Below, in pieces: positions 1-5,395 of a stretch of 6,592 bases of DNA. Position numbers and translations under genes: made by a program. How positions within the stretch are numbered: the stretch's first letter is position 1; each line of letters begins with the position of its first letter. The DNA lies in NCBI GenBank assembly GCA_005881085.1, contig VBGU01000052.1:1-6592 (forward strand), written 5' to 3'. The stretch is from Chloroflexota bacterium. Its GTDB lineage: Bacteria; Chloroflexota; Limnocylindria; P2-11E. The notes under the pieces were generated by a model, which saw nothing but the letters and a program-made list of their open reading frames with translations, was not told the DNA's origin and made no database searches.

Positions 1-3
1 GTT

Positions 4-207
4 CTAGATGAAGTGGACCCACTCGATGTTGAGCGGGCCAACGATTCCCAGAGCACTCGCGCCGGAAAGATGCAGCACATGGATCTGGACCATCTGCGCG
101 ACGTGTTCGATGAGGTGCGCAGTCTGGGTGAGCGCGAGGAGGCCGAGGAGCATGGTCCACCCCGTCGCGACGAGCCGGTCGGCATGCGCCGCCGGGCGCG
201 CGGTCAC
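4..207 (-). CDS. Small membrane protein, probably truncated at the C-terminus
   Basis: A 67-residue reading frame starts at GTG, 2 nt after the phosphofructokinase stop, so it is probably co-transcribed with it. One clear hydrophobic segment (about residues 16-30, GWTMLLGLLALTQTA) is followed by a His-rich stretch (HLIEHVAQMVQIHVL) and ends EWVHFI. I recall this HLxEHxxQ ... EWVHF pattern from longer multi-pass membrane proteins of unknown function in Actinobacteria and Chloroflexi, where the chain continues after HF with an aromatic residue and Asn. Here the aromatic position is a TAG codon and the next codon, at the window edge, is AAC (Asn). That suggests a nonsense mutation or sequencing error rather than a natural end. 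No function can be given. The frame is well supported by its position; the family assignment rests on memory only. Confidence 0.5.
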   Translation of the reverse strand: MTARPAAHADRLVATGWTMLLGLLALTQTAHLIEHVAQMVQIHVLHLSGASALGIVGPLNIEWVHFI

Positions 208-209
208 TC

Positions 210-1250
210 TTAGTCGACGACTCCGGCGAACCGCCGGACGAGCTCGATGATGTCGTCCGAGAGCCTGCGCACCTCACGCACCGCGTCCGTCATCGTGGCG
301 ACCTCGATCCGGCCGCCTCGCAGCACGGGCAGCACGCCGGATCGGCCGGCGTCAACCAGGTCGGCCGCTGCGTTGCCGAACCGCGTGGCCCGCAGCCGGT
401 CCACCGCGGTGGGCGAACCGCCCCGCTGCAGGTGGCCGAGCACGACCTGCCGGGCCTCGATCCCGGTGCGCTGTTCGATGAGCCGAGCAAGGACGGCGCC
501 GATCGCGCGCTGATCGAGGCGGACGTGACCGAAGGCGTCGTGGTCCACGGCCGTCTCAGCCTCGAGGCCGTCGATCACCGCCGCCTCCGAGACGACAACG
601 AGGATGTCGGGGTCGCCGATCGCGCGATGCCGCTTCATCGTCCGAACGACCTGCTCGCTCGTGATCTGGATCTCAGGAACGATGATGAGATCGGCTCCGC
701 CCGCGAGCCCGCCGTATGCCGCGACCCAGCCCGTGTCGCGACCCATCGCCTCGACGACGACCACGCGGTGATGCGCGCTCGCCGTCGTGCGGAGCCGGTC
801 GAGGGCGTCGGCGACGACCGTGACCGCCGTGTCGAAGCCGATGCAGTAGTCGGTCTCGGACAGATCGTTGTCGACGGTCTTCGGGACACCGATCACGCGA
901 ATGCGTTGCTCGTGTAGCCACTGCGCGACGCCGAGCGTGTCGTTGCCGCCGATCGCGACGAGTGCGTCGATGCGCCAGCGCCGGATGCTGTCGAGGACCG
1001 CGCGGCGAGACGCCTCGTCCTTACGCGGATCCGTCCGGGAAGTGCCGAGGATGGTCCCGCCTTCGCTCAGGATGCGATTCGCGTCCCTGACTCCGAGGGG
1101 ACGTGGCTCGGCTTCACCGAGCAGGCCGGCCCAGCCGTCCGCGATGCCGAGCACGTCATGACCGAGTGCGGTCGCGCGCAGGACGACCGCGCGGATCGCC
1201 GCATTCAACCCGGGGGCGTCGCCGCCGCCGGTGAGGACTCCGATGCGCAA
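210..1250 (-). CDS. pfkA: 6-phosphofructokinase, group III, PPi-type active-site signature
   Basis: Cytoplasmic glycolytic enzyme that phosphorylates fructose 6-phosphate to fructose 1,6-bisphosphate. The 346-residue product begins MRIGVLTGGGDAPGLN from a TTG codon. This start is chosen because it lies just after the upstream gene's stop and puts key residues at the E. coli PfkA numbers. Visible motifs: GGGDAPGLN near the N-terminus (phosphoryl-donor loop), GTILGTSR (66-72), GGNDT (101-105), PKTVDND (123-129) with catalytic D127, R162, MGR (169-171), E222, and GHLQRGG (272-278). Asp104 and Lys124 replace the two glycines of ATP-specific enzymes. In the family these substitutions mark pyrophosphate-dependent or mixed-specificity PFKs, so PPi may be the phosphoryl donor, making the step reversible. 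Position 103, normally Asp or Glu, is Asn. The gene lies 31 nt downstream of a response regulator and 2 nt upstream of a small membrane ORF. Family certain; donor inferred. Confidence 0.93.
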   Translation of the reverse strand: MRIGVLTGGGDAPGLNAAIRAVVLRATALGHDVLGIADGWAGLLGEAEPRPLGVRDANRILSEGGTILGTSRTDPRKDEASRRAVLDSIRRWRIDALVAIGGNDTLGVAQWLHEQRIRVIGVPKTVDNDLSETDYCIGFDTAVTVVADALDRLRTTASAHHRVVVVEAMGRDTGWVAAYGGLAGGADLIIVPEIQITSEQVVRTMKRHRAIGDPDILVVVSEAAVIDGLEAETAVDHDAFGHVRLDQRAIGAVLARLIEQRTGIEARQVVLGHLQRGGSPTAVDRLRATRFGNAAADLVDAGRSGVLPVLRGGRIEVATMTDAVREVRRLSDDIIELVRRFAGVVD

Positions 1251-1281
1251 CGCTAAGTGCGAAGCCTCATTCGTCGAAAGA

Positions 1282-1863
1282 CTAGGGCTTCGTCTCCTTC
1301 TTCTGTCGTTCGAGAGCCCGCTCGAGCTCTTCGGGGCTGATCGCCCGCATGATCGCGAGAACCTCGCCCAGCCTGCGCGGATGACCGCGCGCTTCATAGA
1401 AGCGCTGCCGCTCGAGCGCTTCGGCAAGCTGCTCGTGGCTGAGGATCCCTTCGTCGATGAGGTACTGGCCCAGCGTCTGGACGGCCGGCGGCTCGCCGAG
1501 AATGCCGCGGAGGGTGTTGATGAGGTCGATCGGGCCGAATGGCTTCACCAGGTAATGGGAAGCGCCCGCGGCGAGACCCGCTTTGCGGTCGGCCGAGCTG
1601 TCGCGTGCCGTCAGCATCACGACCGGGATCGCCTTCGTCGCCGGGTCGCCCTTCAGGAGCTTGCAGACATCGAACCCGGTGGGCCCGTTGTCCTCGTCGA
1701 AGTTCACGTCCAGCAATACCGCGCGCGGTGGGTCGCGGTGGGCGAGATCGACGGTCTGGTCCGGGGTCGCGGCTTCAGCGATGGTCCAGCCCTGCGTGGA
1801 CAGAGTGATCCGGACCATGTCGCGTATGAACCGTTGATCGTCCGCAACCAGGATGTCGGTCAC
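1282..1863 (-). CDS. Response regulator: REC domain plus MshEN-like C-terminal domain
   Basis: A 193-residue cytoplasmic two-component receiver protein. The REC domain spans about residues 1-123, with acidic pair D8/D9, phospho-acceptor D52 (LLDVN), switch T85 (MLTARD) and K107 in the KPFG motif. There is no helix-turn-helix. Residues 131-187 instead hold two related segments, LGQYLIDEGILSHEQLAEAL and RLGEVLAIMRAISPEELERAL. They resemble the paired motifs of the GspE/MshE N-terminal (MshEN) domain, some members of which bind cyclic di-GMP. The second copy lacks the usual Gly (MRAI in place of xGxI), and the linker between copies is longer than usual, so nucleotide binding is uncertain. The start is GTG, with GAGGTG just upstream as ribosome-binding site. 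It is first in a likely operon with phosphofructokinase. No histidine kinase is in the window. The receiver call is certain; the output domain is tentative. Confidence 0.88.
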   Translation of the reverse strand: MTDILVADDQRFIRDMVRITLSTQGWTIAEAATPDQTVDLAHRDPPRAVLLDVNFDEDNGPTGFDVCKLLKGDPATKAIPVVMLTARDSSADRKAGLAAGASHYLVKPFGPIDLINTLRGILGEPPAVQTLGQYLIDEGILSHEQLAEALERQRFYEARGHPRRLGEVLAIMRAISPEELERALERQKKETKP

Positions 1864-1906
1864 CGCACCTCGCAGCGCTTGCGAGCCTAACGAAGGCGAG
1901 CGCGGC

Positions 1907-1936
1907 TTTACAGCCCTCGAACCTGAGACCTAAACT
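1907..1936 (+). promoter_or_regulatory. Predicted sigma70-type promoter of the lysine operon
   Basis: TTTACA (1907-1912, 5 of 6 to the -35 consensus) and TAAACT (1931-1936, 4 of 6 to the -10 consensus) are separated by 18 nt. Transcription would begin near 1943, about 20 nt before the 5' strand of the riboswitch P1 helix, which is the right place for a leader-controlled gene. No equally good minus-strand promoter was found for the divergent response regulator gene. Prediction from hexamers only. Confidence 0.5.
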
Positions 1937-1963
1937 CGTTCGCAACAACTTCATACGCGTTGC

Positions 1964-2140
1964 CGGCCAGAGGTGCGGTCACAAGCAGTAGTACCGCGGA
2001 GGAACGAGCTTCCGCCAGATGCGGTGCGAACGGTGCGACCGCCGAAGCCAGAGGTCCGTCTCGGGATCTCCGGCTGGTCCGCTTTTCCGGAAGGAGACGG
2101 ACTGTCGCGACGGAGGAAACTCCACCGCGAAGCGCTGCCG
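1964..2140 (+). promoter_or_regulatory. Lysine riboswitch aptamer (L-box)
   Basis: The plus strand can be folded into the five-helix lysine aptamer. P1 pairs 1964-1966 and 1968-1970 with 2135-2140, with one bulged C. The junction signature AGAGGTGC (1969-1976) follows. P2 base: CGGTC (1976-1980) with GACCG (2037-2041). The loop-E strand AGTA (1987-1990) is next to helix 1991-1997/2021-2027, and distal P2 is 1998-2002/2009-2013 with loop AACGAG. GCCGAAG (2041-2047) leads to P3, 2046-2057 with 2064-2075, 11 of 12 pairs, loop GTCTCG. P4: 2077-2081/2098-2102. ACTGTC (2101-2106) precedes P5, GCG/CGC plus GGAG/CTCC closed by GAAA, then GAAGCG. The L2 loop CGAG (2005-2008) is exactly complementary to the L3 loop CTCG (2060-2063), the expected kissing contact. 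The segments line up in order with the B. subtilis lysC and T. maritima aptamers as I remember them. It precedes homocitrate synthase, which fits lysine feedback control. Confidence 0.93.
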
Positions 2141-2310
2141 TGTGACCAAGCTCTCACGAGTAGCTCGGTGGCACGTTCGCGCACCGGGCTTTCTTTTTGG
2201 AAAGGCCCCGGTGTCCTCTAGCCGCATAGGACGCGGCTAACGCCGCGTCCGAAGAGGGTCGCAGGGACGGGGGCAGGGGCCCCCGTAGCGCGAAGCGCAG
2301 CCTGCAAAAA
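2139..2310 (+). promoter_or_regulatory. Hairpin-rich leader after the aptamer (expression platform)
   Basis: About 170 nt between the aptamer and the ribosome-binding site can form several helices. (1) 2139-2145 with 2152-2158, one T-T mismatch; it shares C2139 and G2140 with the 3' strand of P1, so the two compete. (2) 2182-2193 with 2200-2213, a 12-bp stem with a 2-nt bulge and a U-rich loop. (3) 2229-2237 with 2242-2250, a perfect 9-bp stem with loop TAAC. (4) GCAGG (2261-2265) with CCTGC (2301-2305), enclosing hairpins 2267-2274/2279-2286 and 2288-2291/2295-2298. None is followed by a U-run, so no classical intrinsic terminator is visible. No long complement of the ribosome-binding site is visible either. 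The switch mechanism cannot be read directly. Confidence 0.6.
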
Positions 2311-2317
2311 AAGGAGG
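2311..2317 (+). promoter_or_regulatory. Strong ribosome-binding site of homocitrate synthase
   Basis: AAGGAGG lies 4 nt before the GTG start at 2322 and follows a run of A, giving an unstructured, high-affinity site directly after the leader hairpins. It fixes the GTG as the start and is the natural target if the riboswitch acts on translation. Confidence 0.85.
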
Positions 2318-2321
2318 CACG

Positions 2322-3452
2322 GTGCCGATCGAGCGATTCGCGATCATCGACTCCACGCTCCGCGAGGGGGAGCAGTTCTCGAACGCGCACTTCACGACGG
2401 CGGACAAGATCGCCATCGCGAAGATGCTCGACGCGTTCGGGGTCGAGTACATCGAGCTCACCTCGCCGGTGGCGTCTCCCCAGTCGTTCGAGGATTGCCG
2501 GACGATCGCCGCGCTCCCGCTCCGAGCGAAGGTGCTGACGCACGTGCGCTGCCACATGGACGACGCGCGCGTTGCCGTCCAGACGTGCGTCGACGGCATC
2601 GACATTCTCTTCGGGACGTCCTCCATCCTGCGCGAGTTCAGCCACGGCAAGAGCGTCGACGAGATCATCGATGACGCGTGCGAGGTGATCGCCTTCATCC
2701 GCGATCATGGCAAGGAGGTCCGCTTCTCGAGCGAGGACAGCTTCCGATCGACGGAGGGCGATCTCCTCAAGGTGTACACGGCCGTCGATCGGATGGGCGT
2801 GAACCGTGTCGGCGTCGCGGACACCGTCGGCATCGCGACCCCGAGGCAGTGCTACGCGCTCGCCGTCGAGCTCCGTCATCACGTGAAATGCGACATCGAG
2901 TTCCACGGCCACAACGACACCGGATGCGCCATCGCGAACAGCTACGCGATCCTCGAAGGCGGCGCGACCCACATCGACACGAGCGTGCTCGGAATCGGTG
3001 AACGCAACGGGATCACGCCGCTCGGCGGTTTCGTCGCGCGGATGTACGCCGACGACCCGGCCGCGATCCGCAAGAAATACGACCTTCCCAAGCTGCGGGA
3101 CCTGGACGAGCTTATCGCGTCGCTGGTCGGGATCGAGATCCCCTATAACAACTTCGTGACCGGCAAGTACGCCTTCCACCACAAGGCCGGCATGCACACG
3201 AAGGCCATCTACCTGAACCCCAACAGCTACGAGATCCTGGACCCCGCCGATTTTGGCCTCGAACGAACGATCAACGTCGCGCATCGCCTCACCGGGAAGC
3301 ACGCGATCGACCACCGCGCCAAAGAGCTCGGCCTCGAGTTCGGCGAGGACGAGCTGCGCAAGATCACGCGCCGCATCAAGACGCTCGCCGACTCCGGGCC
3401 GCTGTCGATGGACCAGCTCGATTCGCTCCTGAGGGAGTGGGTCGTTGCCTAA
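2322..3452 (+). CDS. hcs: Homocitrate synthase (AAA lysine pathway)
   Basis: Condenses acetyl-CoA with 2-oxoglutarate to homocitrate, the committed step of the alpha-aminoadipate lysine route, in the cytoplasm. The 376-residue protein has a DRE-TIM barrel: DSTLREGEQF (10-19, with R14 and E15), LTHVRCH (72-78), RFSSEDSFR (134-142), the metal-binding HxH at H195/H197 in EFHGHNDTG, and the second-half FHHKAGMH segment (285-292). Length and motif order agree with Thermus and fungal homocitrate synthases. It is shorter than most 2-isopropylmalate synthases and lacks their C-terminal leucine-binding regulatory domain. The CHMDDARVAV and SHGK stretches look closer to yeast Lys20/Lys21 than to Thermus as I remember them. 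The gene starts at GTG after a strong AAGGAGG and sits under a lysine riboswitch. Its 3' end overlaps the homoaconitase large subunit by 8 nt. The homoaconitase neighbours and the riboswitch argue for lysine rather than leucine or nitrogenase-cofactor (NifV) homocitrate. Confidence 0.93.
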   Translation: MPIERFAIIDSTLREGEQFSNAHFTTADKIAIAKMLDAFGVEYIELTSPVASPQSFEDCRTIAALPLRAKVLTHVRCHMDDARVAVQTCVDGIDILFGTSSILREFSHGKSVDEIIDDACEVIAFIRDHGKEVRFSSEDSFRSTEGDLLKVYTAVDRMGVNRVGVADTVGIATPRQCYALAVELRHHVKCDIEFHGHNDTGCAIANSYAILEGGATHIDTSVLGIGERNGITPLGGFVARMYADDPAAIRKKYDLPKLRDLDELIASLVGIEIPYNNFVTGKYAFHHKAGMHTKAIYLNPNSYEILDPADFGLERTINVAHRLTGKHAIDHRAKELGLEFGEDELRKITRRIKTLADSGPLSMDQLDSLLREWVVA

Positions 3453-4812
3453 GACCCTCGCCGAGAAGATCCTCTCGCGGGTTGCCGCGCGCGACGCGAA
3501 GGCCGGCGATCTCGTCATCGCGCCGGTGTCGCGCGTCATGGTCCACGACTCGGTCATCGACGCGGTCATCGCCGGTCTGCGCGACCTCGGGAAAGAGCGC
3601 GTGTGGAACACGACGAAGGTCGCCGTGTTCGTCGACCACGCCGCGCCCGCGCCGACGCCGGTCGTCGCGGATTCCCATCGTGTCCTCCGCGAGTGGGTGA
3701 GAGCGCAGGGGATCGCCACCTTCTACGACGCGGGCGAGGGCGTGTGCCACCAGATCATGGTCGAGGAGGGCTACTGCGAGCCCGGCACGGTCATCGTCGG
3801 CAGCGACTCGCACTCGAACTCGTACGGCGCGGTCGGGGCGTTCGGCGCCGGTATGGGCGCGACGGACGTCGCGGTGGCACTCGCGCTCGGGCGCACCTGG
3901 CTCCGCGTTCCAGAGTCCATCAAGGTCACGTTCACCGGCCGCCCGCGCAGGGGCGTGACCATGAAGGACGCGATCATGCGCGTCGTGCGCGAGATCGGGA
4001 CCGACGGTGCGCGCTACGCGTGCGTCGAGTTCCACGGCGCGGGCTCGCTGCCTCAGGGCGACCGGATCACGCTCGCGGGCATGACCACCGAGATGGGCGC
4101 CAAGGCCGGGATCGTCGTCGCGACACCCGAGGCGCCGGACTGGCTCTACCCGGATCGTGGCGCGGCGTACGCGAACGAGGTGACCGTAGACCTGTCAACG
4201 CTCGAGCCGCAGATCGCGGTGCCGCCGCGGGTCGACCAGGTCGTCGACGTGTCCGCGGCCGTCGGCCAGCCGGTCGACGTGGTCTTCCTCGGTTCCTGCA
4301 CAAATGGCCGCCTCGTCGACATGCGGCAGGCGGTCGCGGTGCTGCGCGGGCGGCGTGTATCGCCGGAGGTCCGCCTCGAGGTGGTGCCCTCGTCGCGCCG
4401 GCAGTTCGAGGACGCCATGGCCGATGGCACACTCCTCGCGCTCTCGGCGGCGGGCGCGGTCATCGGCAGCTCCGGATGCGGACCGTGCCTGGGACGCACC
4501 GGCGGCGTGCTCGCGGGACAGGAGATCTGCCTTTCGACGGCGAACCGGAATTACCGCGGACGGATGGGCTCCCCGGACGCGTCGATCTTCATCGGCTCGC
4601 CCTACGTCGCCGCGGTCGCCGCGCTCACCAGTGTCATCGACGACCCGCGCCCATATTTGGAGGCCGACGACGAAGAATTCGACGCTCTCGTGGCGCGGCG
4701 CCGCTTGGAGCGCGCGGGCCGCGGGGCCGCCTCGGTTCGCTCGGGCGACCGCTCGCGCGAGCTCATGGTCGCGGCCGCGCGAATCGGGGTCGCGGCGGAG
4801 ATAGACGATTGA
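3445..4812 (+). CDS. lysT: Homoaconitase large subunit (LeuC/HacA family)
   Basis: Large subunit of the 4Fe-4S hydro-lyase that converts homocitrate through homoaconitate to homoisocitrate, working with the small subunit encoded downstream. The 455-residue product shows an N-terminal MPKTLAEKIL, GSDSHSNSYGAVGAFGAGMG (119-138), GRTWLRVPES (149-158) and cluster cysteines C285 (GSCTNGR), C345 and C348 (GCGPC), then STANRNYRGRMGS (364-376). The VMVHDS and GRTWLRVPES stretches match the Thermus homoaconitase large subunit as I remember it. The aconitase-superfamily isopropylmalate isomerase is the main alternative, but the homocitrate synthase partner favours homoaconitase. TTG start at 3445, preceded by GAGGGAG at 3431-3437 and overlapping the upstream stop by 8 nt, implies translational coupling. 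The last 45-50 residues (charged, Arg/Ala rich) go beyond the usual end of the family and are unexplained. Confidence 0.9.
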   Translation: MPKTLAEKILSRVAARDAKAGDLVIAPVSRVMVHDSVIDAVIAGLRDLGKERVWNTTKVAVFVDHAAPAPTPVVADSHRVLREWVRAQGIATFYDAGEGVCHQIMVEEGYCEPGTVIVGSDSHSNSYGAVGAFGAGMGATDVAVALALGRTWLRVPESIKVTFTGRPRRGVTMKDAIMRVVREIGTDGARYACVEFHGAGSLPQGDRITLAGMTTEMGAKAGIVVATPEAPDWLYPDRGAAYANEVTVDLSTLEPQIAVPPRVDQVVDVSAAVGQPVDVVFLGSCTNGRLVDMRQAVAVLRGRRVSPEVRLEVVPSSRRQFEDAMADGTLLALSAAGAVIGSSGCGPCLGRTGGVLAGQEICLSTANRNYRGRMGSPDASIFIGSPYVAAVAALTSVIDDPRPYLEADDEEFDALVARRRLERAGRGAASVRSGDRSRELMVAAARIGVAAEIDD

Positions 4813-4904
4813 ATGAGCGAGGAGCGGCTTTGCCGCGACGACCGAGTCAACCAGCCTTGAGCGTGTCTCGCGGCCCCGGCCGCGAGATTGGGAGAGACGA
4901 TTGA
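4803..4904 (+). repeat. 10-bp direct repeat flanking an 82-bp spacer between the homoaconitase genes
   Basis: AGACGATTGA occurs at 4803-4812, where it holds the large-subunit stop, and again at 4895-4904, where its TTG is the small-subunit start. The 82 nt between contain an imperfect palindromic block (GCGGC TTT GCCGC, 4824-4836) and a perfect 9-bp inverted repeat at 4867-4886. Such 4-nt TTGA stop/start overlaps are normal in this operon type, so the spacer looks like a later insertion or duplication. A 15-codon frame starting ATGAGCGAGG at 4813 fills the first half but shows no sign of being a gene. Confidence 0.55.
4867..4886. repeat. Perfect inverted repeat before the homoaconitase small subunit
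   Basis: CTCGCGGCC (4867-4875) and GGCCGCGAG (4878-4886) form a 9-bp inverted repeat with 2 nt between (in practice an 8-bp stem with a 4-nt loop). No U-run follows, so it is not an intrinsic terminator. It ends just before the GGGAGAG ribosome-binding site at 4890-4896 and could stabilise the mRNA or insulate translation of the next gene. Confidence 0.7.
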
Positions 4905-5395
4905 GCAGAGCCTGGGTCTTCGGTGACGACCTCGACACGGATCAGATCGTCCCGGGCCGCTACGCGCCGTTCATGGTCGGCCAGGACAAGTTCCACACGT
5001 ACGCGTTCTGCGATGCGCGGCCGGGGTTCGCGAAAGAGGTGCGCCCCGGCGATGTCCTGGTGGGCGGCGAGAACTTCGGGTGCGGGAGCTCGCGCGAGTA
5101 CGCGGTGGCGGCGCTGAAAAAGCACGGCATCGGCGGGATCGTCGCGAAGAATTTCGCGCGGATCTTCTTCCGGAACTGCATCAACCTCGGGATCCCCGTC
5201 CTCGAATCGGCGGAGGCGTTGGCGGTCGTGCACGATGGTGACGCGGTGACGCTCGATCTCGCTCTGGGTCTGCTGCGCGCTCCCGCGGGGGAGGCGCGAC
5301 TGCGCCCGCTCGCGCCCTTCGCGCAGGAGATCCTCGCGGCCGGCGGAGTTGTCGCCTACTTGCGCGAGCATGGAGACTTTCCTCCGGTCGTATGA
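4901..5395 (+). CDS. lysU: Homoaconitase small subunit (LeuD/HacB family)
   Basis: Swivelling small subunit that completes the homoaconitase active site with the large subunit. The 164-residue protein starts at TTG after GGGAGAG. It shows GDDLDTDQIVPGRY (8-21), the substrate loop YAPF (21-24), GENFGCGSSREYA (56-68, with the SSRE phosphate/carboxylate-binding motif) and VAKNFARIFFRNCINLGIP (81-99). The length is normal for the family. The YAPFMVGQDKF stretch is close to the Thermus homoaconitase small subunit as I recall it and differs from the YLRT-type loop of isopropylmalate isomerases, which supports homocitrate-derived substrates. The gene is separated from the large subunit by 88 nt with hairpins and overlaps the next gene by 4 nt (ATGA), so the two downstream products are probably translationally coupled. 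Confidence 0.9.
   Translation: MSRAWVFGDDLDTDQIVPGRYAPFMVGQDKFHTYAFCDARPGFAKEVRPGDVLVGGENFGCGSSREYAVAALKKHGIGGIVAKNFARIFFRNCINLGIPVLESAEALAVVHDGDAVTLDLALGLLRAPAGEARLRPLAPFAQEILAAGGVVAYLREHGDFPPVV

Noticed and set aside
2160..2186. tRNA-like phrase TAGCTCGGTGGCA followed by GTTCG
   Set aside because: The D-stem does not close, there is no anticodon arm or acceptor pairing, and the segment lies inside the leader hairpins.
1981..2200. Possible T-box leader: AGTA, GGTGCGA and GGTGGCAC resemble T-box motifs
   Set aside because: The T-box core (TGGNACCGCG) is not intact anywhere, whereas all helices and junction motifs of the lysine aptamer fit in order with a matching kissing loop.
1951..2240. 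Several 60-80 codon frames on both strands in the intergenic region
   Set aside because: They lie over the structured riboswitch RNA and have no ribosome-binding sites or recognisable protein features.
2182..2250. Intrinsic terminator in the leader
   Set aside because: The stems are strong but none is followed by a run of U; the U-run sits in a loop instead.
2306..2312. T-run on the minus strand as terminator for a gene to the right
   Set aside because: No hairpin lies on the upstream side for minus-strand transcription, and the sequence there is the start of homocitrate synthase.
2154..3719. 521-codon minus-strand open frame opposite homocitrate synthase
   Set aside because: Arg/Asp/Val-rich low-information translation typical of antisense frames in GC-rich genes; the plus strand encodes a clear enzyme there.
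4813..4860. 15-codon frame starting ATGAGCGAGG between the homoaconitase genes
   Set aside because: Too short, no ribosome-binding site of its own, and it lies within a palindromic block that explains the sequence better.
3603..4904. 433-codon plus-strand frame overlapping the homoaconitase large subunit
   Set aside because: Arg/Gly-rich shadow frame with no family motifs; the other frame has the three cluster cysteines and all family signatures.
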